This document shows, piece by piece, positions 37,741-46,421 of a DNA stretch of 64,000 bases. Numbering within the stretch: position 1 is the first letter of the stretch; each line of letters opens with the position of its first letter. Source of the stretch: Rugamonas apoptosis (GTDB taxonomy: Bacteria; Pseudomonadota; Gammaproteobacteria; Burkholderiales; Burkholderiaceae_D); assembly GCF_014042355.1 (NCBI RefSeq), contig NZ_JACEZU010000003.1, positions 527,794-591,793 of the forward strand, given 5' to 3'. Under the pieces are notes generated by a model that was not told the origin of the DNA, searched no databases, and saw only the letters and a program-made list of their open reading frames with translations. Position numbers and translations under genes: made by a program.

Positions 37741-38400
37741 ATGCGTGATTCTTTCGCCAAGGTGTACAGGATCGTACCCGCCGCTCTGGCTATCGTTCTC
37801 GGCGCGCTAGCCGTGCCTGCGATGGCCAGCGGTGGCGATGACGATGGGCACGAACACAACACTTATGTTTTTGTCTGGAACGATCTAAGCGATACCTTGA
37901 CCGGCAACACATATAAGAACCATGGCAATACCCCAATCTCCAGTATCACGCCGGCGAATGAGTTCTACTCTGGTGCGTATAGGCTATGGAGTGGCGCGGG
38001 TCTCAAAGACAATATCAACGTCAGCTTTAATATTTACGAGGCCAATGGCGCGTTGAGTGACACGATGAGTATCGTTGGCTATAAGCAACGCCGGGAGGAC
38101 GATGGTCCGATTGGTCAGTTCAGCTTCCAGCAAGACGATGAACATCATCACGGCGGCACGCTGCAATTGACTTTTAATTCGGACGTGGATGGCAAGCCGC
38201 TAACTCCGCTGGCTCACGGCATTACCTTGTATGAAACGGGCCGTCCGCAAACAGTGTTGCAATTCGTAGCTACGAACGGCGACAAATACAAGTTCCAGTT
38301 CGTCTCTGATGTGGATCCAGTACCAGAACCGGAAGCCTATCTGATGCTGCTTGGTGGCCTTGGGCTGCTTGGAGTGGCGGCGCGTCGGCGCAAGGACTAG
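37741..38400 (+). CDS. PEP-CTERM sorting-domain exported protein
   Basis: 219 residues. A signal peptide covers about 1-30 (ALAIVLGALAVPAMA). The body is Gly/Asp/His-rich without a known domain (HEHNTYVFVWNDLSD…). The C-terminus is a textbook PEP-CTERM tripartite signal: VPEPEAYLMLLGGLGLLG followed by VAARRRKD. Such proteins are processed by an exosortase (not encoded in this window) and exported with exopolysaccharide. ACGGAG precedes the ATG. Confidence 0.92.
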   Translation: MRDSFAKVYRIVPAALAIVLGALAVPAMASGGDDDGHEHNTYVFVWNDLSDTLTGNTYKNHGNTPISSITPANEFYSGAYRLWSGAGLKDNINVSFNIYEANGALSDTMSIVGYKQRREDDGPIGQFSFQQDDEHHHGGTLQLTFNSDVDGKPLTPLAHGITLYETGRPQTVLQFVATNGDKYKFQFVSDVDPVPEPEAYLMLLGGLGLLGVAARRRKD

Positions 38401-38784
38401 AGCGGCATGCAGCAGCGTGGTTTTCCTCCTTTTACAATCACCTCTAATCGAACTGGCCCAGCGCGAAAGCCAAGCCAGTTCGGTACGCGTCTAAATGCCG
38501 CGTCGCGGCGGCATCAATTTTCCATCCAGCGCCGCTAGACGCATGCGGGGCGACTTGCTTGCTGCTCCCGGTGGCGGCTTGACCAACAGGTATTTCTCAG
38601 CCTCCGATTCAGTCAACCGCATAATGAAGCGCCATCCTTCTAATACTCTGTATTATTCATCGCTGAAGCAAAATTCTTGGCATCGTAATTGTGAGTTTTC
38701 CGATGGCATCCGCGTCAAGCCGGCATGGTGTTACTGAACTGCCACTACTGCCTCAATTTCGTATGCCACGACCATAAAACGGTT
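38401..38784. other. Intergenic gap without a supported gene
   Basis: An 80-codon open frame at 38495-38737 (+) has no ribosome site or protein-like composition. I see no terminator with a T-run or other motif. Confidence 0.6.
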
Positions 38785-39375
38785 TTAGCTGTGCAGCCGT
38801 TTGTTCATGCCAGCGGCCATGGATCGGAGATGGGCCACAATGGCAGGGCTGCCACCAATAATGGAAATTGCATTTAGCTGTCCCAGTTCGCCGGAAAACA
38901 CTGTTGGCTGAGGTGTTCCACCATCAACACTCACTGTCCATCGCCAATCGAGCGCACGCCACTTGATCGTCGGTGGCGCCAGCAATGCCACTTCGTGTGC
39001 AGGGGAGTAGGGTTCGACCGCCACGGCTACCACAAAGTTCCAGGTTCGCCTGCCACCCTTCGAGACGGCGTCGCTGGAGTAACTTTGCCTCAAGGTAACC
39101 GTGCAAGGCAATGCAGAACATGATGTGGTCATGGCTGTCGAACCGCCAGTCCTGACTTGCAGGTCGTGCATCAGGGTCGTAATCTCATCGAATGAGGCTT
39201 CCTGTAATGCCGCGTAATGCATCTCGCCCGCCAATCGATCAAGCCGCCGGGCCGGCGTAAAGTACCAATTGGTCAGGATTAAGACTGTGATGGCAAGGAG
39301 TACCCCTGTGCAGGCGGCTTGACTCCTTTTGAATGCCACAGCAGCGTCGACCGATTTGATTGTCCACAACATCAT
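38785..39375 (-). CDS. Hypothetical single-pass membrane protein
   Basis: 196 residues. One N-terminal membrane helix near 20-40 (ACTGVLLAITVLILTNWYF) then an extracytoplasmic domain with two cysteines (TTSCSALPCTVTL) that may pair. GAGG is 6 bp before the ATG. The layout resembles pilus-assembly-type or GspH-like accessory proteins, but no family is recognised. Divergent from the secreted protein at 39540. Confidence 0.65.
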   Translation of the reverse strand: MMLWTIKSVDAAVAFKRSQAACTGVLLAITVLILTNWYFTPARRLDRLAGEMHYAALQEASFDEITTLMHDLQVRTGGSTAMTTSCSALPCTVTLRQSYSSDAVSKGGRRTWNFVVAVAVEPYSPAHEVALLAPPTIKWRALDWRWTVSVDGGTPQPTVFSGELGQLNAISIIGGSPAIVAHLRSMAAGMNKRLHS

Positions 39376-39539
39376 GTCTAGCCTCGTCTCCGCAACGCTT
39401 CCTTCTTCTTAAGGGCCATGCGGGAAAATTGAACCGATCAGCGAAAAATGGCGATATACCGTGTGACCGCACCGTCGCTGCAGGTTGCGACTCGCATTCA
39501 TCTCACATGCAGCGCCATGTTTGGCAAGGGAGTATCGCC

Positions 39540-39932
39540 ATGAAAACCGCTACCGCATTATTCGCCAGCAGCCTGCTGGCATTCGCCGCGTCGGCCGCCA
39601 CAGTGGCCCCAAGCCACCCGGCGGGTCCATCCAACGTTGGCCAACCACACACCAGCATGACGCCAACGATCACACAAGCAGCGCCGGCCAATACCGTGCG
39701 CACCGCGCCAGCGCTGAATACCGCCCCTTCCCACACTGGCCAACCCAACCAAAGTTGCGGCAGTGTCACCGCGCCCAATACCCCAGGCAACGCCGTGGCC
39801 GCGCCAGGGTCGGCATTCAATCCGGACGGCACCGCAGGATCGGTTTATGCGGGCCAGCAACCACAAAACTCTAGAAATCCAGTTAGCGTCTCGCAGTATG
39901 ACGTGGCCTGTTTCCACCAGCCAAGTCGATAG
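39540..39932 (+). CDS. Hypothetical secreted Pro/Thr/Asn-rich protein
   Basis: 130 residues from ATG 39540, set by AGGGAG at 39527-39532. Signal peptide 1-20 (KTATALFASSLLAFAASAAT). The mature part is low complexity (repeated A-P-x-H-x-G-Q-P and APNTP) with two cysteines, one near the C-terminus (YDVACFHQPSR). No known domain. Probably periplasmic or extracellular. Confidence 0.6.
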   Translation: MKTATALFASSLLAFAASAATVAPSHPAGPSNVGQPHTSMTPTITQAAPANTVRTAPALNTAPSHTGQPNQSCGSVTAPNTPGNAVAAPGSAFNPDGTAGSVYAGQQPQNSRNPVSVSQYDVACFHQPSR

Positions 39933-40534
39933 AACTGTAGCATAGGCAGTTTGCGAAGTCAGCAAACGCGATTTGGCCGGTGGCATTGGTGCTCAAGGTT
40001 TCAGCTTGTCTAGACATCGAGCGCACGTGCTCCCATGCCGCATTCGAGGAACAATGCTTTTGTGGACACATTGTCTGCGCGGTTGCACCTATCTGTACAT
40101 CGCATATTGGTACTAGCTTTGTTTCACGGACTCCGTTTATGTATCGGCCATTGTCCGTCACGGCAAATTCAATGGGTGACGTGCAAACTGCCCAGCACTG
40201 GCGCCGGCGGCGCCACGCACGACGTCACAGCGTCGGAGGAATCGTTTTCGGCGTCGCGCCAATGGGAAGATAGTCCCGAATCGGGACAGGGTGTCCTAAA
40301 TCGGGACGGGGCAAGGGCGAATTTATGTCGTCGAAGTATGGCCTTGCCCGGTGCTGCGGCTTCGTATGAATTTCGTCCGCAGGCTAGAGCAACTCGACGT
40401 AATTCGTCATTTTGGTTCTAGCGGTCTCCATGATGGTGGCGGGGGCGTGGCCGCTGTATTGGCCTGAAAATATCGGTGAGTGCTACTGAGCCAAAACTTC
40501 AGCCTACGTACGGCGCCGATCGGAGCAGCGCTGC
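39933..40534. other. 600-bp gap with no supported gene
   Basis: Several short frames exist but none has a ribosome site and protein-like composition together. The notable content is the pair of palindromes at 40273-40307. Confidence 0.6.
40273..40307. promoter_or_regulatory. Two GTCCCGA-A-TCGGGAC-type palindromes 20 bp apart
   Basis: 40273-40287 is a perfect 7+1+7 palindrome (GTCCCGAATCGGGAC). 40293-40307 (GTCCTAAATCGGGAC) keeps one half-site exactly and part of the other. Centres are 20 bp apart, that is about two helical turns, typical of cooperative dimer binding. No intact gene follows immediately on either strand. Confidence 0.55.
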
Positions 40535-40864
40535 TCAATCGCCCAATGGCCGGCAAATTTCAATGAGTTGGATGTCATACCCGTTGGCGCTGACCAAGCT
40601 CAAGTGGGCACGTTGTACCGGCAGCCACCCCAATTCGATCAACAATCCGCGTGCGGTGCTCCGATAGTCTTCAATCTCGTCTGGCGGCACAGATTCCAAC
40701 GCATTGCGCGCATAAGCGGCGCATGCCATGGCGGCATGCGCGGCAGGAGTGACATATTGATCTAGCCATAGGCCGCGAGCCCAGAGGTGTCCAGAAATGC
40801 GGTAGAAGGCGGGGTATCCGCAGCTATGCATCCAATCTGGATGCACTGGTCTATCCGTTTGCAT
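40535..40864 (-). CDS. Hypothetical protein
   Basis: 109 residues from ATG 40864, preceded by GGGGAAAG. The sequence (MQTDRPVHPDWMHSCGYPAF…, LVSANGYDIQLIEICRPLG) looks protein-like with no signal peptide or membrane helix. Family not recognised. Same strand as nrdB upstream, but 230 bp away. Confidence 0.45.
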   Translation of the reverse strand: MQTDRPVHPDWMHSCGYPAFYRISGHLWARGLWLDQYVTPAAHAAMACAAYARNALESVPPDEIEDYRSTARGLLIELGWLPVQRAHLSLVSANGYDIQLIEICRPLGD

Positions 40865-41097
40865 GGCTTTCCCCATTTTGGCGAATCGGTTTGCCGGTTT
40901 GTATATTGGCAATGATACCTTGTAGTTGCCGACTACAAAAAATATGTAGGCGCGACGGCCGTACGCCGCACGCCGTACGCCGGCCGCCAGCGCTCAGCCA
41001 ATGGGGGGCGCTGTCCGGCAAGGATGGCGGGAACGGCCAGGCGGCCATTTGGTTCTTGGCGGATGGTCCTTCACCGATGACCAGTGCCTGGTATGGG

Positions 41098-42222
41098 TTA
41101 CTGGCAGGCCTTGCAATCATCATTCCAGCATAGCGCCGCACCACTCTGGTATTCGGTGACGCGGGTCTCGAAGAAGTTGCGTTCCTTCTTCAAGTCGATC
41201 ATCTCGCTCATCCATGGGAATGGATTCTCTTCCTGGTCGAATAGCTGCTCCAGGCCGATCTGCTGCGCGCGGCGGTTGGCGATGAAGCGCAGGTAGTCCT
41301 TGAACATGGGGGCGTTCAGGCCCAGCACGCCGCGTGGCATGGTGTCTTCCGCGTAGGCGTATTCCAGGTCCACTGCCTTCAGGAACAGGTTCTTGATCTC
41401 TTCCTTGAAAGCTGGGGTCCACAGCACCGGATTTTCCATCTTGATGGTGTTGATCAGGTCGATGCCGAAGTTGCAGTGCATGGACTCGTCGCGCAGGATG
41501 TACTGGTACTGCTCGGCGGCGCCCATCATCTTGTTCTGGCGGCCCAGCGCCAGGATCTGGGTGAAGCCGACATAGAAGAACAGCCCTTCCATCAGGCAGG
41601 CGAACACGATCAGCGACTTGAGCAGGATCTGGTCGCTTTCCACGGTGCCGGTGGTGAACGCGGGGTCGGTCAGGTTGTTGATGAACGGGATCAGGAATGC
41701 ATCCTTGTCGCGGATCGACTTGATCTCGTTGTAGGCGTTGAAGATCTCGCCCTCGTCCAGGCCCAGCGACTCGACGATGTACTGGTAGGCGTGGGTGTGG
41801 ATGGCCTCCTCGAACGCCTGGCGCAGCAGGTACTGGCGGCACTCGGGGGCCGTGATGTGGCGGTAGGTGCCCAGCACAATGTTGTTGGCGGCCAGCGAGT
41901 CGGCCGTGACAAAAAAGCCCAGGTTGCGCTTGACCAGGCGGCGCTCGTCTTCCGTCAGCCCATTGGGGTTCTTCCACAGCTCGATATCGCGCTGCATGTT
42001 CACTTCCTGCGGCATCCAGTGGTTGGCGCAGCCGGCCAGGTACTTGTCCCAGGCCCATTTGTACTTGAACGGTACCAGCTGGTTGACGTCCGTTTCACCG
42101 TTGATGATGCGCTTATCGTTGGCGGCGATGCGCGCAGCGCCTTGATGGGCGTCCGGGGGTGCGCTGCCGTCGGCCTTCGATTCCTCGTCCCATTGCAGGA
42201 CTTTCTCGGGTGGCTGGTGCAT
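41098..42222 (-). CDS. nrdB: Class Ia ribonucleotide reductase beta subunit
   Basis: 374 residues from ATG 42222, with AAGGAGA 6 bp upstream. Radical and iron-site residues appear intact: the E-x-x-H-x-x-x-Y pattern in [13 protein letters not shown] (iron ligands and radical Tyr) and [12 protein letters not shown] (second Glu-His pair). NrdB holds the tyrosyl radical needed by NrdA for dNTP synthesis. nrdA, normally adjacent, is absent from the window; neighbours are element and hypothetical genes. It may be an extra copy or a core gene cut off from nrdA by insertion. Confidence 0.95.
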   Translation of the reverse strand: MHQPPEKVLQWDEESKADGSAPPDAHQGAARIAANDKRIINGETDVNQLVPFKYKWAWDKYLAGCANHWMPQEVNMQRDIELWKNPNGLTEDERRLVKRNLGFFVTADSLAANNIVLGTYRHITAPECRQYLLRQAFEEAIHTHAYQYIVESLGLDEGEIFNAYNEIKSIRDKDAFLIPFINNLTDPAFTTGTVESDQILLKSLIVFACLMEGLFFYVGFTQILALGRQNKMMGAAEQYQYILRDESMHCNFGIDLINTIKMENPVLWTPAFKEEIKNLFLKAVDLEYAYAEDTMPRGVLGLNAPMFKDYLRFIANRRAQQIGLEQLFDQEENPFPWMSEMIDLKKERNFFETRVTEYQSGAALCWNDDCKACQ

Positions 42223-42296
42223 GGTGGTCTCCTTGAAGTTTCCAATTGGGTTGGTGCGGTTCGGCATCCGAACCGTGGGCAACAAGAGCGGCGTGT

Positions 42297-42839
42297 TCAG
42301 CGCCCCACACGGATCAGGTCCTGTGGGACTTCCTGCCGGGATAACATGTCCGGTGCATGCGCCAGCGCCTCGTCGCCGGGCCAGTGGCGTGTCCGTGGCA
42401 TGGTGTCGATGGTGGCGCGGCTGGTGGCGGGAATGGGGAGAGCGAATTCCACCATGGAGCGCCTTCCCGCGCTGGTTTGGGTGCGCTGCGTGCAGGGGCG
42501 CGGGCTGATCGATGGTTCCGAATACGTCCGCCGTTTGATCTGGTTGATGAGGCTGGCCAGGGCAGGCAACAACGCCGCTTCCCGCCATACGAGCACCCGT
42601 CCGGCGTTGGCGAGCAGATGGGCGAATTGGCGCGGCGCCATCACCCGGTCGCTGATCAGCGACGAACCGTCCAACAGGTTCCGGCATACCATGTCCGCGA
42701 TGACGATGCCTTGTAACAGCGCCAGTGAACAGCGCTGCTCGTCATCGCACAGGTCAAAAATGATGCCGGAACCAATGAAGGCCTGCTGGGGTTCCGGTGG
42801 CAGATGAGGGGCGCAGGTACCGATGTGTATGCCGTCCAT
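42297..42839 (-). CDS. Hypothetical element-borne protein
   Basis: 180 residues from ATG 42839, with GAGGAGAG upstream. Residues 10-100 look globular ([34 protein letters not shown]…); the C-terminal half is less ordered. No recognised domain. It is divergently transcribed from the regulator at 42983, and the operator-like pair at 42878-42912 lies just before its start. Confidence 0.55.
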   Translation of the reverse strand: MDGIHIGTCAPHLPPEPQQAFIGSGIIFDLCDDEQRCSLALLQGIVIADMVCRNLLDGSSLISDRVMAPRQFAHLLANAGRVLVWREAALLPALASLINQIKRRTYSEPSISPRPCTQRTQTSAGRRSMVEFALPIPATSRATIDTMPRTRHWPGDEALAHAPDMLSRQEVPQDLIRVGR

Positions 42840-42877
42840 GTCGCTCTCCTCAAACACGTTCCCATGAATTCAGTGTA

Positions 42878-42912
42878 GGCGTTTAACGCCGCATTTATAG
42901 GCGTTAAACGCC
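42878..42912. promoter_or_regulatory. Operator pair GGCGTTTAACGCC / GGCGTTAAACGCC
   Basis: 42878-42890 and 42900-42912 are 13-bp palindromes that are exact reverse complements of each other, with centres 22 bp apart (two helical turns). They sit in the 143-bp divergent region between 42839 (-) and 42983 (+), so they could control both promoters. The nearby small regulator is the obvious candidate binder. Confidence 0.7.
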
Positions 42913-42982
42913 TCTATTTGAGGTGGCTCAAGACCGTTTGGATAGAATGGACAATACAATCGGGCACAAGTGGAGGAATCGT

Positions 42983-43297
42983 ATGACGGACGATGTGAGC
43001 GGTGTGTGTTACCCCAAGGGCGATTTGCGACGCATGTTGGCCGTGCTAGGTGCCATTGAGCAATTGCCTCAGCCAACGCTGACGTCGATCTCGATTGCGC
43101 TCGGATTCGGTCCCAAGGGTGGCCATACCGTCGCCCGGCTGATCGAACAGGCGCGGACGCAAGCCTGTGTCGGCATTTCCAAGTCGCGCTTCTGCTTTCA
43201 CATCGATTCCTGGGGGCCGTTCTTGCAGCGCGACGGCGCTGTCATGGCGTGGTTCGGCCGACGCAATGCCATTGCGGAGGTGCTAGAGGAGACATGA
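42983..43297 (+). CDS. Small putative HTH regulator
   Basis: 104 residues from ATG 42983, set by GGAGGA at 42972-42977. LRRMLAVLGAIEQLPQPTLT then SISIALGFGPKGGHTVARLI reads as a winged or simple helix-turn-helix. Likely an autoregulator acting on the paired palindromes upstream, by analogy with plasmid repressors; not proven. It lies 1 bp before the DUF1173 gene, so the two are co-transcribed. Confidence 0.55.
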   Translation: MTDDVSGVCYPKGDLRRMLAVLGAIEQLPQPTLTSISIALGFGPKGGHTVARLIEQARTQACVGISKSRFCFHIDSWGPFLQRDGAVMAWFGRRNAIAEVLEET

Positions 43298-43298
43298 G

Positions 43299-44507
43299 AT
43301 GGAATCGATGCTGCGCTTTGGTGAACGCGATTGCCCAGTGAATGGGGCGGATTTTCAGCGCCTGGCCCGCGACGCGTACGAACGGCATGCGCGTCCCCGC
43401 TGCATGTGCCGTTCGCCAGGGATCGAGATGTACATCGCAAGGGTGGGTGGCCAATTCATCGTCAAACGCATGCCTGGCACAGGAAGCCGCCATGCGATGT
43501 CGTGTGGTTCCTATGAGGCTCCCGCCGCCCTGTCCGGTCTGGGTGACGTGCTCGGTGGCGCGATCCGCAGCCTCCCGGACGAGGATGGCACCATCCATCT
43601 GCGGTTCGAATTCACCATGACGCAGCGGCGGCCAGCCGCGCCGGCGGGAGAAGCGACGCCGGGCGGCCAGGCCGGCCAGGTCGCCAGCGATGGCGGCCGC
43701 CTTTCCTTGCGTGGATTGCTGCACTATCTGTGGAGCGAAGCGGGATTGCACCGCTGGTCGCCCGCCATGCACGGCAAGCGCAACTGGTTTGTGGTGCGCA
43801 AGTACCTCATGATGGGGGCGCAGAATAAGGTGGCCCGGGCGGGGCTCTTGGGAGAACTGCTCTATGTGCCCGAGGTGTTTTCGGTCGATGCCAAGGACGC
43901 TATCATCAGCCGCCGGATTGCATTCTTCGAGCGCACTCGCACGGGGACGGGGCGCGCGCGGCGGTTGATGATACTGGTCGCTGAAGTCAAGAAGCTCGAG
44001 GATGCGCGTTTTGGCCGGCGTCTGGTCGCGTGGCATCTCCATGACTGCCCGTTCTACCTGCGGCGTGATATCGGGGACCGGCTGGTGCGGCGCTTCGCGC
44101 CGGAACTCGACTTATGGTCCGCGTATCCGGAGACCCATTTGATCGCATGCGCCACATTCGGCATCGCCGACAGCGGCGTTCCCGCTATCGAGGAATGTTC
44201 GCTGATGCTGGCCGATTCCCACTGGCTGCCGTTCGAGACGACATCGGAGAGAAGCTTGATCGAACGCTTGGTGGTTCAACACCGCCGCTTCGAAAAGTGC
44301 CTGCGCTACAACCTGCCGGCAGATCGGCCGCTGGCGAGCGCCGTGCTGTCCGACACGGCGGAACCCGTCGCACTATACGTGCGGTCAGGCGATAGTCCGT
44401 CGGACGAGGAAGCGCCGTCGTCGCCGGACGACGAGAGCGGGCTGCGGGAGTGGTTCTGGCATAGCGGCCAAGAGACCATGCCGGCGCTGCCACCGCCACG
44501 CTGCTAG
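43299..44507 (+). CDS. DUF1173 family protein
   Basis: 402 residues. The N-terminal part has the DUF1173 pattern: CPVNGADFQRLARDAYERHA, RPRCMCRSPGIEMYIA, then MPGTGSRHAMSCGSYEAP with conserved Cys and His residues that could bind metal. Middle GLLHYLWSEAGLHRWSPAMH is also typical. DUF1173 occurs mainly on plasmids and integrative conjugative elements; function unknown. It converges with the stb-like operon. Confidence 0.82.
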   Translation: MESMLRFGERDCPVNGADFQRLARDAYERHARPRCMCRSPGIEMYIARVGGQFIVKRMPGTGSRHAMSCGSYEAPAALSGLGDVLGGAIRSLPDEDGTIHLRFEFTMTQRRPAAPAGEATPGGQAGQVASDGGRLSLRGLLHYLWSEAGLHRWSPAMHGKRNWFVVRKYLMMGAQNKVARAGLLGELLYVPEVFSVDAKDAIISRRIAFFERTRTGTGRARRLMILVAEVKKLEDARFGRRLVAWHLHDCPFYLRRDIGDRLVRRFAPELDLWSAYPETHLIACATFGIADSGVPAIEECSLMLADSHWLPFETTSERSLIERLVVQHRRFEKCLRYNLPADRPLASAVLSDTAEPVALYVRSGDSPSDEEAPSSPDDESGLREWFWHSGQETMPALPPPRC

Positions 44508-44517
44508 TGGTGGTCTG

Positions 44518-45168
44518 TTATAGCGTCGGCACCAGGAAGGCGACGGCGAGGAGCAGCAGGATCACCGCGCGCAACAGCAAGTCGGTACGCAGTCCCCCGT
44601 TCAGTTCGGCACGTGCATGCCAGATCGAAAGCAATGAGCTGCTGACGCCCGCGATCGCCCCGATCCAGCCCGCCGGAGCGCGCGCCGCAGTGGCGAGCCA
44701 CAGCATGATCAACGAGTGATAGCCGGTCGAGCGTGGCGCCCACCAGGGCATGTTGCCGGTACCGAGCGCATAGCCGACGAACAGGCACAATGAGCCGAAC
44801 GCCACCATTCCCAGCGTGAGCCAGCCCCAGGCCTGCATTTGCGACGCCAGCGTCAATCGCAGCGCGACCGCGTCGCTGGCCCGGTTCACCGCGTCGGACA
44901 GGGTGCGGATCGCCTTGCGTGTCTCGGCATCGGCGATGGCTGCGATGGTGACGCGTTGCTCCTCGACCGTCTTCTTGATCTCCGCTCCGACCATGCCGGG
45001 ATAGCGCCGGAACAGGGTGTCATACGATTCCAGTGCCAGCAGGATGATCCAGATGGCGTCGTTGTCGCCCAGGTCGAGCGCCGATTTCACGCGGTACAAG
45101 CTTTGGATCTCCTTGTCGGACGGCTGCCGGCCTAGCAGGCGCTCGAACGATCTTTCGACGTCAGTCAT
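44518..45168 (-). CDS. Membrane protein, third gene of an stb-like operon
   Basis: 216 residues. A soluble N-terminal helical region (LLGRQPSDKEIQSLYRVKSA, VEEQRVTIAAIADAETRKAI) and three or four hydrophobic segments near 112-135, 150-178 and 195-215. Its start overlaps the end of the ParA-like gene by 8 bp, so the two are translationally coupled. Position and topology match StbC/MobE-type proteins of mobilizable plasmids. The assignment rests on context. Confidence 0.6.
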   Translation of the reverse strand: MTDVERSFERLLGRQPSDKEIQSLYRVKSALDLGDNDAIWIILLALESYDTLFRRYPGMVGAEIKKTVEEQRVTIAAIADAETRKAIRTLSDAVNRASDAVALRLTLASQMQAWGWLTLGMVAFGSLCLFVGYALGTGNMPWWAPRSTGYHSLIMLWLATAARAPAGWIGAIAGVSSSLLSIWHARAELNGGLRTDLLLRAVILLLLAVAFLVPTL

Positions 45169-45841
45169 AGAGCACCCCGCCCAGGGTGGCGTGGACGACC
45201 TGGCGCCACCGCGTCAATTCCGCCCGATTGCCGAGCGGGAGTTGTTTAGCCGCTTTGTCCACCGACAGACGTTTCGAATACAGGTCATCGCTGACGCGAT
45301 CGGCCAGATCGGGAAAGTCGACGGACTTCCCGCCTTTCTCCTCCACTTGCGTGCGCAGCTTCGATCCGTTGTACAGTTCGAACTTGTGTGGCTCGCCATA
45401 GTAGTTGTTGCGCACCACGTGGATTTGCGAGGCGGGCATGTCGCGCATGTATTCCCCCAGAAGTTCCAGGCTGTCGCGCTGGCGGTTGATCACCCACAGG
45501 GTAACCACCCGGCGCGCCAATTCATCGAGGGCTGCCTGTAGCGTCGCCGCATGGTCGGTGACGCCACGGTTGTTCCGCGCGGCCGTGTTGACGATCACGG
45601 GGCCGTCGCGGTAGCCGTCGCAGGCGTTGATGAAGTCGATCCAGCCATTGGCGTCGTCCAGGTCGATGGGCTCGGCGCGCATCTCCTTTTCGTACATCTT
45701 CCACACGTCGGGGTTCGACGTGTCCGATTCGATGAGCAGAGGCGCTTCGCCACGCGCGCGTACCATGTCGATCACCCCAATGCTGACCATCGATTTTCCA
45801 ACACCGCCCTTGCCGCCGCCGATGATGATGATGTCGTTCAT
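45161..45841 (-). CDS. ParA-superfamily ATPase (StbB/MobD-like)
   Basis: 226 residues. The deviant Walker A GGGKGGVGKSMVSIG lies at 8-22 and a switch-like IVNTAARNNRG near 84. AGGAGG precedes the start. The protein has the small StbB-type layout rather than a chromosomal ParA. In R388, StbB is needed for conjugation in balance with StbA. Middle gene of a three-gene minus-strand operon. Confidence 0.8.
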   Translation of the reverse strand: MNDIIIIGGGKGGVGKSMVSIGVIDMVRARGEAPLLIESDTSNPDVWKMYEKEMRAEPIDLDDANGWIDFINACDGYRDGPVIVNTAARNNRGVTDHAATLQAALDELARRVVTLWVINRQRDSLELLGEYMRDMPASQIHVVRNNYYGEPHKFELYNGSKLRTQVEEKGGKSVDFPDLADRVSDDLYSKRLSVDKAAKQLPLGNRAELTRWRQVVHATLGGVLYD

Positions 45842-45868
45842 AGTTCCTCCTAGGGTAGGGTGATTCGT

Positions 45869-46273
45869 TCACAAATCTTCGTTGTCCGGCGCCGGTGAAA
45901 ATCGGGCGCTCGAAGTGCGGGACAAGCCGCGTTCGTCGGGCTTTGGTGGAGGCGTTGCGGCGGCCGCGCCCTTGGTTTTTGCCGGGGAGGCTGGTACGCC
46001 TAATGTTCCTGGCATGGCGCGCTTGCGCTTGGCACCACCGCCGCCGATGCGGGCCATATAGGTGCGCAAGGTGCGGGTGGAAACTTGCACACCGTGCTCG
46101 GCCAGGACGTTCGCGATCTCGGTATAGGTATATCCCTTTTTGAGCAACGCGCGTATATCGTCGGCGAGCAACCTCACGGCGTCAAACATCGATGCCACCT
46201 TCGCTTCCCTGGGGTTTTCCGGGAGGTTGGCGAGCGCATCGCGGATTTGGCCGATCGGTTTGATGTTGTGCAT
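45869..46273 (-). CDS. StbA/MobC-like DNA-binding protein
   Basis: 134 residues from ATG 46273; a GTG 6 bp earlier is possible. Residues about 40-80 form a helix-turn-helix (LLADDIRALLKKGYTYTEIA, NVLAEHGVQVSTRTLRTYM) followed by a basic, disordered tail. It heads the stb-like operon and directly faces the phased 11-bp repeat array. R388 StbA binds direct repeats at this same place. Binding here is inferred. Confidence 0.7.
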   Translation of the reverse strand: MHNIKPIGQIRDALANLPENPREAKVASMFDAVRLLADDIRALLKKGYTYTEIANVLAEHGVQVSTRTLRTYMARIGGGGAKRKRAMPGTLGVPASPAKTKGAAAATPPPKPDERGLSRTSSARFSPAPDNEDL

Positions 46274-46421
46274 AACCACAATGAGATTTCCTTCCCCTCC
46301 AAGGCGGGCAAGACGCGGTCGCCGGACCGTGTCACGCACCAGTTTCCATTTTGTCGGCAGTAGCGTTGTGCGACTTGATGCGGATCAGTGTCACGCGTAT
46401 TGCCACTGTCATCACCGACGT

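Noticed and set aside
38495..38737. 80-codon plus-strand frame after the PEP-CTERM gene
   Set aside because: No ribosome site and no protein-like pattern.
42223..42687. 155-codon N-terminal extension of NrdB
   Set aside because: It overlaps the hypothetical gene at 42297-42839 in another frame; AAGGAGA lies just before ATG 42222, where NrdB homology begins.
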